From positions 11,904,001-11,968,000 of the forward strand of contig CP053154.1 in assembly GCA_014607495.2 (NCBI GenBank): a DNA stretch of 64,000 bases, written 5' to 3'. Position 1 is the stretch's first letter. Each line of letters opens with the position of its first letter. The position numbers and the translations under genes were made by a program. Under the pieces are notes generated by a model. It did not search any database. It was not told the origin of the DNA and was given only the letters and a program-made list of their open reading frames with translations. This DNA comes from Carposina sasakii. Its lineage: Eukaryota > Arthropoda > Insecta > Lepidoptera > Carposinidae. Below are positions 34,101-41,600 of this stretch, in pieces.

Positions 34101-37011
34101 ACTTGGATGATATTACCAGATACAGTGATAGCGTTCAATATATTTTTTATTTATTAAATAAGAAAATCTTAAAAAGTTAAAACTAGATACAACGTCCCAT
34201 ATGACACGACAAATTGAAGCTCAAAAGTATGGGTGGGCGTCTATGTCATAAATTGATACAGGCAAAGTCTTAATTAAGTACATAAGATTAAGGTTTAAAA
34301 ATCTGGTCTAAAACAGTTATTAAGTTTATATTTATATCTATAGATGAATGTATTTTAGATTGGGCTAACTTACACTCTGTGGTGGTCGATCGGATGTCTT
34401 TCGATGCTGAGGTGGAGAAGAACAAACGTCTCACGAAAACTATAGAAGAACTGAGATACAACAAACGTGATCTGAAAGCAACTATCGCTAAAATGGAAAA
34501 GATGTTGGAAAGAAATACTAAGGGAGAAATGAGGTAAAAGGACCACTATGGACTATGGACACTAGGACCAAAAGGCCCTATACATATAACACCATATTTA
34601 TAATTTTCTTCAATACCTACACATCACACATTAAAATGCACACAGCTTTACTTATTAAATGTTGTGTTAAGAACGTATGTTCAGGTGATTCTGTATTTTC
34701 AATTAATTTCACATTTTAACACATTAATAGATTTGCCAACAGACTTTGAAGGGTTATTGCTACCTCATCTGGCCGCGTGGTGCCGGCAGAGTAGAATTCG
34801 TACCACCCCATGTCTGCTCGTGGGTATAGTTCGAGGCGATTAAGAGTTTCCGGGAGGTGGGCAGCAGCGCGTGTTGACAACATAGTCCAAAATACAAACT
34901 GCGGTCACCAACCCGCCTGCCCAGCGTGGTGACTATGGGCAAAAACCCCCTATGGCAGGTCTTGTGGCGTGCCCTGGGGGAGGCCTACGTCCAGCAGTGG
35001 ACTGCAATAGGCTGATGATGATGATGATTGGACACTTAATTAAATTGTGATTTTACAAGTATGATTTTATTCATTTGCGGTAAGTAAAAATAACATAGTC
35101 ACAATGCTTATTAATGCATTGCAGCAAAGAGTTGCATCATTACAAATCGCAGCTGGAGTCGTGTAGGACCGAGTTAGAAGTGGTCAGAGAACGGTGCAAG
35201 GAGCTGGATGAAGAGTGCGACACGTGTGCGCAGTACCTGCGGGAAAGAGACGAACAGTGCCGCCTGCTGAGAGACGCTAGGGATAAACTTCAGGTACCTA
35301 TATCGTAATGTCCTATCTATTAGCATATTGTCACTGACCATTCTGTCCATGCTATGCTAAACGTAGCTGTGAGATCTCTTTTATGATCCTGTAGTTCTGG
35401 CTACCCCATATCAAGAACACAGCCGTATCTACAGGGTGTAACACAAAGGGTATGCTAAGCGAAAAGCTATGTAAATAGCCCACTATAGAGAATCTATTTC
35501 CAAAATTTGAGACTCGAAATCACATGTATATTTTTCAAGAACGTATGAACATTCCTAAGTTGTTTAGGAATTCTCCATACTATCTGGAAAAATAAACATG
35601 TGAGGTCGAGTCTGAAATTTTGTGGGTAGGTTCCTTAGAGGAGGCTATTTACATAGCTTTTCGCTTAACATACCCCTTCTGTTACACCCTCATGTTATGT
35701 GTAGATATAGCTCTAGAGCCTTAACGGCATGTCATATTTGAGAGTGACACTGACACAGCAGAGCCGAAGCAATGCGACAGCGAGAATTGATCTCACACTC
35801 TCCAAATTTTCGCCGTAGCATTACTATCGCTCTGTTTCTGCAAGATACGTAATCAGCGTACCGCTCCCTAAATAAATGATTTTGATTGTTACCCCCATTT
35901 TCAGCAACGTCTTCAAGAGTTACAAGACGAGTTGGGTGCAGACAGCGTGCTCAATGCCCGTAAGAAGAGACGTAGTATCCACGACCAGAACCGCCCGTCC
36001 GCCGGAGACGTCACCGACACTAACGGTAAACTCGACTTGCTTACATTATAATGTCTCCTTGTTCACATTCTAATAATGTCTCCTCACTCACTTTATAATT
36101 ATATCTCCCCTGTGGTGGTAAATTAAGCTTACATTTGTTTTCTCATACTATGGTAATGAAGAATTTAATTATGTGTTGCAGATCTCTCGACACACGACAG
36201 CTCAAATAGAAGTACAGATGAGACGCAAACACGGGAATTAAAACATCTTCAAGCGGTTAGTACCTAAAATAACCTACCTTCTACAAACTTCTAAGTTCTT
36301 AACAATCACAAAATTATTTATTTACTTGTATTTAACATTTACAGACGGTGGATAAGCTAACACAACAAAAAGCGTCGCTGGAGACTCAACTTGCGTCAGT
36401 TACTAGCACGCAAGTGTATGTTGCAACGGGAAGCGCCATAGTGCAGGTTTGTATTGTATGATTAGGTTATGAAGTAGCTATTCTGTCACTATTGTAATTT
36501 GTGTGTACTTTTCGTTTGCTATTCATTCTCTCTTTCTAGGGATCCTACGTATGCTGTGTATTCTTGAAATAAAAACCTTTTCTATTATATTGTACTTGCA
36601 CCTCTATAGTGTCTTCAGGCATAGAACGAGGTGGGGTCTAGACCTAGCTATGCTTGTCTGAGGATATAACGTTTAGATATAAGATATACAGGCTGTAACA
36701 AAAGCTTATCATACCCCTTTGGTTACACCCTATAAATCTCACCCACCTCGGGCTGTGTCTGAATCAATTTACGTATATTGCGTCCTTGAACGCAATCATT
36801 ATTATAATAATCTTTAAGTATATCAGCTAGGAAAGCTGCTGATGCTAAGTTTGTAATTTCAATGTTACAGAACCAACAATTGACCGACGTGATGAAGGAA
36901 AATCAAAAACTAAAGAAAATAAACGCCAAATTAATCACACTGTGCAAGAAACGAGGGAAGTCAGTGAACGAATCCAACAAGGAGAATGACAGTACAACTG
37001 ACCAATTTTGA
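7135..37011 (+). CDS. CENPE: CENP-E-like mitotic kinesin (28 coding exons, ~3,070 codons)
   Basis: A plus-end-directed kinetochore kinesin of the kinesin-7 family, known to move and hold chromosomes on spindle microtubules. Coding exons: 7135-7285, 7710-7944, 8556-8718, 9446-9520, 10951-11156, 11522-11647, 12180-12315, 12460-12674, 13176-13321, 13616-13675, 14197-14309, 14390-14557, 14645-14798, 14930-20510, 21038-21212, 21479-21608, 24736-24847, 24935-24959, 25708-25813, 26297-26372, 27220-27385, 33984-34080, 34344-34533, 35125-35293, 35905-36025, 36182-36255, 36345-36446, 36871-37011. All junctions are GT/AG with agreeing phases. The start is fixed by an in-frame TGA at 7126-7128. The motor shows [16 protein letters not shown] and DLAGSE. 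The NYRD-type [16 protein letters not shown] stretch and [14 protein letters not shown] resemble CENP-E most closely. The rest is coiled coil. The protein ends in TDQF, without the CaaX box known from vertebrate CENP-E. Two opposite frameshifts interrupt exon 14. Confidence 0.93.
7286..7709 (+). other. CENPE intron 1
   Basis: AT-rich with GTAAGA donor and TTTTAG acceptor. No repeat family recognised. Confidence 0.6.
8741..8975 (-). mobile_element. RTE LINE fragment, reverse transcriptase C-terminus, decayed
   Basis: The minus strand reads [20 protein letters not shown] and, further on, [10 protein letters not shown], a signature of the C-terminal end of RTE-type ORF2 in Lepidoptera. The fragment is 5' truncated and lies in kinesin intron 3. 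A second, more divergent fragment of the same protein region is at 52672-52925. Confidence 0.75.
10075..10175 (-). mobile_element. Fragment of the 380-bp TA-flanked MITE family
   Basis: It shares GTTTCCCAGCA, GGCATAAACTTACTTTAT and the run ACGTACCCTTCGTTAAGG with the ends of the elements at 40939-42420 and 51875-52254 (inverted relative to their left ends). Another fragment is at 59400-59548. Confidence 0.65.
10429..10500 (+). pseudogene. Duplicate of the start of kinesin exon 5, copy 1 (decayed)
   Basis: After a good acceptor (CCGCACAG) the sequence repeats the beginning of exon 5, coding IIES, then EHVEDGEAV and CVNVAKLN, with few changes. It then runs into unrelated sequence before the DLAGSE motif. 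If spliced in place of the true exon it would remove switch II and kill the motor. The copy lies 522 bp upstream of the real exon 5. Confidence 0.85.
10605..10660 (+). pseudogene. Duplicate of the start of kinesin exon 5, copy 2 (more decayed)
   Basis: It is preceded by the same GACCGCACAG-type acceptor as copy 1. The bases encoding the EHVEDGEAV peptide remain, then a small deletion breaks the frame. Both copies are followed by a shared tail containing CACAAAGCGCCTTCTATGCT, so they form a tandem repeat with a unit of about 176 bp. Confidence 0.85.
11947..12134. mobile_element. 188-bp palindromic MITE
   Basis: The ends CCCCCTGATTAC and GTAATCAGGGGG are inverted. The inner arms carry GCAGAGCCGAAGCAATGCGA and its complement. 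Related partial copies sit at about 35755-35870 and 57677-57830. It lies in intron 6, about 45 bp before the exon 7 acceptor. Confidence 0.7.
12878..12945 (-). repeat. tRNA-derived repeat (SINE head), not a functional tRNA
   Basis: The minus strand begins ACCCGGTAGCTCAGTGG, an almost canonical A box, and contains GATTCGATTCCCAC, a good B box. A partial acceptor stem pairs ACCCG with CGGGT. The anticodon stem is imperfect and the flanks (TTATTAATAATTTTATAA) recur at 48045-48120 beside a CACCCGGGTG remnant. This suggests a tRNA-derived element rather than a tRNA gene. Confidence 0.6.
13723..14056 (-). mobile_element. Non-autonomous Helitron
   Basis: On the minus strand it starts TCTAAACATAATATAATAAA and ends CTAG, and it is inserted between A and T, as Helitrons do. 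A GC-rich hairpin-forming stretch (GGACGGAGTCGCGGGCGTCC-like) lies just inside the 3' end. It lies in kinesin intron 10. Relatives are at 26578-26875 and, truncated, at 9200-9290, 32790-32880, 53190-53455, 59215-59360 and 61575-61795. Confidence 0.75.
14930..20510 (+). other. CENPE: Giant coiled-coil exon 14 with two opposite frameshifts
   Basis: A single 5,581-bp exon encodes roughly residues 650-2510, almost all heptad-patterned K/E/L/N-rich coiled coil. Translation runs in one frame to about 16800, in the +1 frame for about 2.1 kb, then returns to the first frame near 18880-18915. The switch points coincide with A-runs: six As at 16780-16785 or 16808-16813, and four As at 18877-18880 or 18910-18913. 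The first frame would stop at the TGA at 16861. The middle frame is clearly coding, a 700-codon coiled coil including [13 protein letters not shown] and [17 protein letters not shown] infer an assembly error or a damaged allele, not an intron. Confidence 0.85.
20604..20863. mobile_element. 260-bp hairpin MITE (TA-flanked)
   Basis: CAGGGTGTAACAAAAAGGGT and its complement at the other end, with TA on each side. The two halves are nearly perfect inverted copies, so the whole element can fold into one hairpin. A second copy with the same length is at 35432-35691. The TA target and CAGGGTG ends point to a Tc1/mariner-type mobiliser. Confidence 0.85.
21316..21420 (+). mobile_element. RTE-associated SINE, 5' fragment
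   Basis: CCGCGTGGTGC, GTTTGTACCACCCC and GGTTTCCGGGAGGTGGGCAG match the 5' part of the full copies at 34771-35029 and, inverted, 45731-45980 and 60838-61085. It is truncated and sits in kinesin intron 15. Confidence 0.7.
21852..24556 (-). mobile_element. Mariner-like DNA transposon with ~490-bp terminal inverted repeats
   Basis: The ends are CAGGGTGTCCAAGAACCTGG and its complement, flanked by TA. The inverted repeats are unusually long, 21852-22336 and 24067-24556, and almost identical (the visible differences are single-base, such as one C in the TGGATTCC run). The element is 2.7 kb, fills most of kinesin intron 16, and encodes one transposase on the minus strand. The near-identical repeats and almost intact gene argue for recent arrival. 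Confidence 0.92.
22623..23558 (-). CDS. Mariner-like transposase, frameshifted near the C-terminus
   Basis: A cut-and-paste DDE transposase. The start was chosen at the ATG that begins [16 protein letters not shown], typical of the N-terminal helix-turn-helix of this insect family. The central region has [10 protein letters not shown] and [20 protein letters not shown]. The catalytic core shows [18 protein letters not shown] and [15 protein letters not shown] count 36 residues between the second and third aspartates. After KELVYAKPP the frame is lost: a one-base deletion in the CCCCCATTAATG stretch (near 22650) gives an early stop, while the usual C-terminal frame continues open on the minus strand to about 22510. 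The catalytic residues are all upstream of the break, so activity may be reduced rather than absent. Confidence 0.88.
   Translation of the reverse strand: MATYTPQEYANMHYIYGECRGNGRAAARLYRERYPRATRYPDHRVFINVHRSLCDGRFPNQEAGEGRPVNDFIRDEVLEAVSANPSISVRGIEADTGIPKSTAHSILQKEEYHPYHVQRVQSLLPRDYPSRVAFCETILQKHREDENFIDKILWSDESTFKKDGYMNLHNLHEWHVENPHLMREDRSQYRFKVNMWTGILCGNIIGPFEMPENLTGESYLNFLQNDLPNLLEETPPDMWFQHDGCPAHFRVSVREFLDEQYPNRWIGRSGTIPWPARSPDLNPLDFFFWGTMKELVYAKPPLMTSLTFVRR
25282..25701. mobile_element. 420-bp hAT MITE inserted exactly at the exon 19 splice acceptor
   Basis: The ends CAGGGTTCGAA and TTCGAACCCTG are perfectly inverted. The 8-bp target duplication CCGCAGAG is at 25274-25281 and 25702-25709. 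Exon 19 begins at 25708, so the right-hand duplication contains the intron's terminal AG and the first two exon bases. The interior is AT-rich with GATAATTATC repeats near both ends. Confidence 0.88.
26578..26875 (+). mobile_element. Non-autonomous Helitron, complete
   Basis: Starts TCTATACATATAATAAAAA after an A and ends GGGCGTCCACTAG before a T. A CGCGGACGGAGTCGCG hairpin precedes the CTAG terminus. It contains CGGCTGAACCGATTTCGATG, shared by all copies in this window. It lies in kinesin intron 20. Confidence 0.8.
27220..27385 (+). other. CENPE: Kinesin exon 21, coiled-coil exon of duplicated module
   Basis: Encodes a coil containing [18 protein letters not shown]. The same peptide, with D for E and E for D at two positions, appears in exon 24 (35125-35293), with matching intron phases (2 in, 0 out) and near-identical DNA over about 55 bp. 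The exons flank the 6.6-kb intron that holds the palindromic element. Confidence 0.88.
29119..30090 (-). CDS. Nuclease-like transposon protein, C-terminal part (left arm)
   Basis: The open frame runs from the stop at 29119 up through the central 120 bp, so this copy keeps more N-terminal sequence than its twin. In the centre it reads [15 protein letters not shown], and further on [14 protein letters not shown]; both resemble the acidic and helix-turn-helix motifs of XPG/FEN1-type PIN nucleases. A cysteine-rich block follows ([15 protein letters not shown], then CSLACISC) with CXC spacing, then a run of glutamates and an acidic C-terminus ending YLSDE. The combination recalls proteins of poorly characterised animal transposons; naming a superfamily would be a guess. 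The 5' part of the gene is missing. Confidence 0.65.
   Translation of the reverse strand, partial: SAQADNDADVLIVETAIEQFNSTNPTIVVGEDVDLLVLLTARTPTEKIIYFLKPGKAEQQSKIYSSKSLSAFSKCQNHILFLHAVTGCDTTSAFFRRGKKSVLKLFERQDLVDCADVFKESTSTPQAVITNGIRFLLSVYGAPKKITCLDKFRYLSFAKNTHKKKQVQLACLPPTSASAYQHLFRVYYQVQVWLGNKLNPEDWGWKLIDNILEPVQTLLPPAPEKLLNSIFCNCKTGCNAKCGCKKVGLFCSLACISCRGQSCSNVQSPEEEDSYDIGEETSDASLFEQFICTQQEEEEEEEEGEEVQDSMDYVPLNEYLSDE
30091..30936 (+). CDS. Nuclease-like transposon protein, C-terminal part (right arm)
   Basis: It is identical in sequence to the left-arm copy from [14 protein letters not shown] to the final YLSDE. This copy lacks the GEDVDLL segment because the arm begins inside the gene at 30088. 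Any ATG-like start upstream (30034) lies in the unique centre and reads unrelated residues. Two identical, convergent-origin copies read outward from the centre; transcription across both would give a long hairpin RNA. Confidence 0.65.
   Translation, partial: TPTEKIIYFLKPGKAEQQSKIYSSKSLSAFSKCQNHILFLHAVTGCDTTSAFFRRGKKSVLKLFERQDLVDCADVFKESTSTPQAVITNGIRFLLSVYGAPKKITCLDKFRYLSFAKNTHKKKQVQLACLPPTSASAYQHLFRVYYQVQVWLGNKLNPEDWGWKLIDNILEPVQTLLPPAPEKLLNSIFCNCKTGCNAKCGCKKVGLFCSLACISCRGQSCSNVQSPEEEDSYDIGEETSDASLFEQFICTQQEEEEEEEEGEEVQDSMDYVPLNEYLSDE
32285..32625. repeat. 86-bp tandem repeat, about four copies
   Basis: The motif TTTTGCACACTTTTGGAGGT and relatives are anchored at 32304, 32390, 32476 and 32562, exactly 86 bp apart. 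Each unit also holds a GTCAGCAG core. Because 86 is not a multiple of three, the open frames across it on both strands are chance products. Confidence 0.9.
32881..33480. repeat. 128-bp tandem repeat, about five copies
   Basis: CCCGTGGGAATTTCGGGAAA recurs at 32921, 33049, 33175, 33303 and 33431, followed in most units by ATGAACATATATGCCC and GCGGTTTTCGTAAAAA. The last two complete units are the most alike. A Helitron-like fragment (CGCCCGCGACTCCGTCCGCG) lies just upstream at 32790. Confidence 0.9.
34771..35029 (+). mobile_element. RTE-tailed SINE with GATG-type tail
   Basis: Begins GGCCGCGTGGTGCCGGCAG, ends with the RTE-like tail GGCCTACGTCCAGCAGTGGA, then TGATGATGATGATGA. Inserted in kinesin intron 23. 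Its flanks GGTTATTGCTACCTCAT and GGACACTTAAT are found joined, without the SINE, at about 60575-60605. Confidence 0.85.
35125..35293 (+). other. CENPE: Kinesin exon 24, near-duplicate of exon 21
   Basis: Carries [20 protein letters not shown]. Phases match exon 21, so joins 20 to 24 or 21 to 25 would stay in frame. Confidence 0.88.
35432..35691. mobile_element. 260-bp hairpin MITE, second copy
   Basis: It has the same length and structure as the copy at 20604-20863: CAGGGTGTAACACAAAGGGT at the left and the complement at the right. It is more diverged internally, hence older. Confidence 0.8.
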
Positions 37012-38624
37012 AGGTTATTAAGTATACGGGATATTGACTAATTAGATGATAATGAATAAATCGACAGTTAGCTGGATTTAACTGATTTTAGCTGTAATAT
37101 AAATGATAGGAGTGATGATTCTGCCAATGTCTAAGACATTATAAAGACTGATTGTTCTGCTTTGTGAATAACGGTATTCTGACTTTGATATCTTACTACA
37201 AATTACGTTTTTCATTCACAAGATTTTGAATCATAAAACACCACAATAATACTCGTGTGTATTATAAGTTGTGAGTGATATATCTATATGTGCCTATGTA
37301 GTAGATATTTATAAAGTTATAAAGGACTTGAAGACTGAATGCTACAGTTCATTCCAAAAGCATTTACTATATGGAACAAAATTTATGTAAATTAATATTT
37401 TGAATGTGATTTTTTGCAATTTGTAATTATATTAGTTCTTAATATTGGTGCCATTGTATGTAGAAATTTGTATTTTTTGTATAGGTATGTTGCTGTACTG
37501 GAAGCAAAATCAGTAAAAGTAAAACTGACTGCTTAATGTTAACTAAATAACAATGTATATGTGTTCAACACAATGATAGTATGTAATCTCCTAATTGTTA
37601 CAGTTCCGGCCATAAATACATACAAAGTATTGTAATCTTACTGTACCTTATTACAAGTTAAATTAGTTTGAATATTTTGTAGTTTAATAGCATTTTTTAT
37701 ACATTTACATCTTGTTTTGGTTTAATTACTACTAATTTTGCAGTATATATTTAATAGTCCAACCTCTCTAAATGGTGACTTTAAATATAGTGTTCATTAC
37801 TATTATTAATTATTACACTAAACTAATTATTGCACGTCTTTTTTAGTATTTTGATTAGTTTGAAAATATAATTATCAGTCAAGTATTATTTTATTTTAGA
37901 TGTAATAGTTGTCTATGCATGCTCATAGATGTAACTATTTTTTGTTTTATATTCTTAAATTTCATTCGTTTTTGTCCCACACAAATAATTATAATTCATG
38001 TCATTTACTTTTGTTTATCTCGGATGGTACCTCGTAAATAAATACATATTGCTAAATTGATGTTATTTAATTTACTATTCTCTAACCTATATGGTTACAG
38101 AAACGCTGGTATATGAAATGGTCTATTTGAGAATTAGACGTTTTAAGAATTTTATTTTATGCACCCCTGGACATTTTGCGACTAAATGGGCCTATGTAAT
38201 ATTCAAAAGAACAATATCAATCATTACTCGGAACTGTCAAATAGGCATGAAATGGTACAGAAAAAATGTAAACGAAAAAAAAAACAACTTTATTACAAAA
38301 AGTTTGAAGCAGAGAACATTTAACATTCAGCTTACAATATTATACTACACTTTTAGGTGGTTTAATATCACAATATCATTACATCGCATAATGTGATGTT
38401 ATTACAATAAAATATATATTTACAGTTTAAAACTGATTGAGACCAAGTCCCTTAGACAGCCCCAAGCCACATACTAAACTATGGAGATTTCTCAATCCAT
38501 ATTACATAAGAACGCCGATATCGGTTCAACGCCCAATTGACCATGACGCAAATAATCGTCACCACTGGAAAACAAAAAAACCGCAAATACGTAGTCGGCG
38601 GCAGGGAATGTGTTTTATTTGAAA
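37012..38624. other. Convergent 3' region between CENPE and Gemin5
   Basis: AT-rich DNA holding both 3' UTRs. Candidate plus-strand polyadenylation signals AATAAA are at 37055-37060 and 38037-38042. On the minus strand an AATAAA complement lies directly after the Gemin5 stop at 38614-38619. No repeat family or extra gene is recognised. Confidence 0.6.
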
Positions 38625-41600
38625 TTAATCACAAGTGATCTCCTTTTCTTTCATCAGTAACTCTATTCTCGAAGGCAGTTCCTCTAAAATCTCCTCAGTC
38701 TTGGTATCCTTAGTGATATTGCTAATAGTTTGCATTTTCTCCTCCATATGATCAGCGAACGTGACCTGTCCGTTCGCCTTGGCGAGTTCCGCAGCAAAGC
38801 TCAAGTTATCCTGGTCGTTGGATTTGCCTAGCACTGCCGCTGCTTGCGTCAAATCGTCTAGTGCTATGAAACTGTAAACAATACAAGCATATTTAGAATA
38901 GGACATAAGTCTTTAGTTCATTTCTGGAGTAAAGAAAATATCTGTAGGTATAAGTAACTTTTGGGCTAAGAATTCCATCGGTCTATAGTTTAGTAAATTG
39001 ATTTAGAACGTGTTGTTAAGTTAATTATGTATTAGATTAGCTGCCGACTTGATAAACAACAATAAGTGTATAAATATAATTATTAAACAAAAATAAGCTG
39101 GAAACAAGTTATGTGCATACTCTTTTTCTTAATATAATATTTATCCCGTTTTAACACAATAATTATAACTTACCATGTCGCAGCCATGGAACTGAGGCCT
39201 GTAACGAAACAGAATCGAGCCCATTTCTGTAGTACTTCCTCAGCTATACTGTCCATGTATCTGGAAATAACGAACATAAATTATAAATTCTGCAGCGTTA
39301 GTTCTCTTATGGATGGAATAATATGGATCCACCATATCAAAATACATTACAATCGACATCAATAACGCAAAAAAATAATTATAAAGTTGAAATTGTTCAA
39401 GTATAAAATCTCTTATTTTAATTTTCAAATTCAGCCGCGCTGAATTGGACATTGTAAGTATATATACAAGAAATAAAACCCCATTGATAATGGGGACGAC
39501 AATAAATTTTTTTGACTTCCCGTTGGCCCCATGATGGGGACAAAATCATTGGGCCAACGGGAATACAGTAAAAAAAAACAAGATTAATTTTTTGTGGCAG
39601 CATTATATTTCTCGAGTGTATGTATGAATGTATATAAGTTTCACAGTTTTGTACGTATGTATATTTGTTTAGCACGCTCTAGCGCCTAAACGGCTTGTCG
39701 CATTTGAGGTTAAGAGGTATCGTTAGATTCATCTTAGTTGTGAGAGATGTATTTACGCAATCTGGATTTTTAATATGATAGATTCTGACCGCCACACTTA
39801 AACGTAAACTTAAAATTAGACAGGTCTGTCCCTCTCCATTCCTAACATAAATGGCTGCGATAGAAAGGGACAGGTAGGACTAATCTTAAGTTTAGGTTTG
39901 AGTGTGACGGTCAGAATCGACCACACATATAATATATGTATAGTAAAACTTGGCAAGTGTTACCTGATTCTGCAGAGAGCGTACGCCTCCTTGAACAGTT
40001 TGGCTTCGACGAGTGTGTTGATGGCTCCCTTCACATCATGCACGCTGAGTTGTGTTATCGTCTTGCGGTATATCGCGCCACCGTAGTACTTGTTCTCTGA
40101 AATTATATTTATAATAGTAGCTATCGTCGCAATTACCATTGTAAAAGAAAGGGAAAAGCTAAAACCACAACTGCAAGGTCACGAAATAGATCATACAGCA
40201 TAGCAGGATCAGATATTAAAGATTAGTAACAAGCTGCTAGGTCATACTTTCCTTAGTCGATTTTTACGTGCACGGAAGGAGATGCAGCTGATGTAATGTA
40301 TTCTTGTCTAGTGAAGCCCCGCATCAGCACAGGACGTTATATCTATAGACACGGAATGCTGCAAGTGTGCTGGTCAATGTTGTAAGTACTCACTAAGCAA
40401 GAATTATTTGACCTGATAGGAAGGGATGCAGTCATAACACAATATATCAAACCATAATTTATTTCTTGAAATACATGAAGCTTGCATGTATAATGTGTAC
40501 TACACATTTCCATAGTACCTACTTGTACCTATTCTATGTTTCAACTAACTATCCACTTACCAGCCAGCTTCTCATCCTCTCTTTTCGCCACGAGACGATC
40601 AATTTGAGCTAAATATAGTTGTGTCACGTCTTTCCAGTATCTAAGGCAAAATCATATGTTAGATCACAGGTTTATTTAAATTATACTTTGAATAAGGCTA
40701 TGACATATCAAAAGCTAAAGATTATAAACATATTTAGGCCATTTTAAAATTTAACTATAACCATTATAACCATAAGGAAACCATTGTTTGTAGAAAGTTT
40801 TTACGTTGCGCTTTTGCCCGTCACTTCGGACGTAAAACTGTGACGTCTATCCTACTGGCGCGCCCTTAGTTAAACTCTCGAGCGATGATTCCACTCTCAC
40901 GGTAAAATTGTCGCCAATTTCAGGTCCGGAGTTATATACAGGTGTTTTTTTGTGGCCACCTTTAACGAAGGGTACGTACTCTATACATGAAATAAAGTAA
41001 GTTTATGCCAAAAAAATTGCTGGGAAAAATTAAAAAAAAAAAAAAAATTCCTTGATCGTGCGAAATTTATAGTGTCTAGTGTTTATGTTAGTTTTTTTAT
41101 AGACAGATATTAATTATTTTTCGTGAAAAAATCCTGCTACGCGCGTCTATGTGCATTAAGGGGGGAAACCAGTTTAGGAGGCCGAAATTTTGTTGTTTTT
41201 CGTGAATTTTTTACATATGGATAATATAAACAGATTTTTTTTTGAATTTGAGAATATTTTATTCATGGTTTGAAATAGACTTGAGAATTTTTTCAAGCGA
41301 TTTCCGCCGGAAACAGTGTCGCTAGATCGTGCTGTCCATGGACGATTACCATCGGAGTATTTTGCTGGTGGGGATTCCTGTGGTAGCAATTTTCATCTGT
41401 AATCATCACATTTTTTTTTTTCGTTAACAACATATTTCCTAAGAATATGAACCTGATTGTGTAAAAAAAATTGAAAATTGCATTTTTTTGAGGTGTTTGA
41501 AGACAATGTTATGTTTTTATACCATATTTTTCACCTTTTTCGCATAAAAAAACATATTTTTAATAATCATATAATTCCAGAATTAGGTTCATCTAGATTT

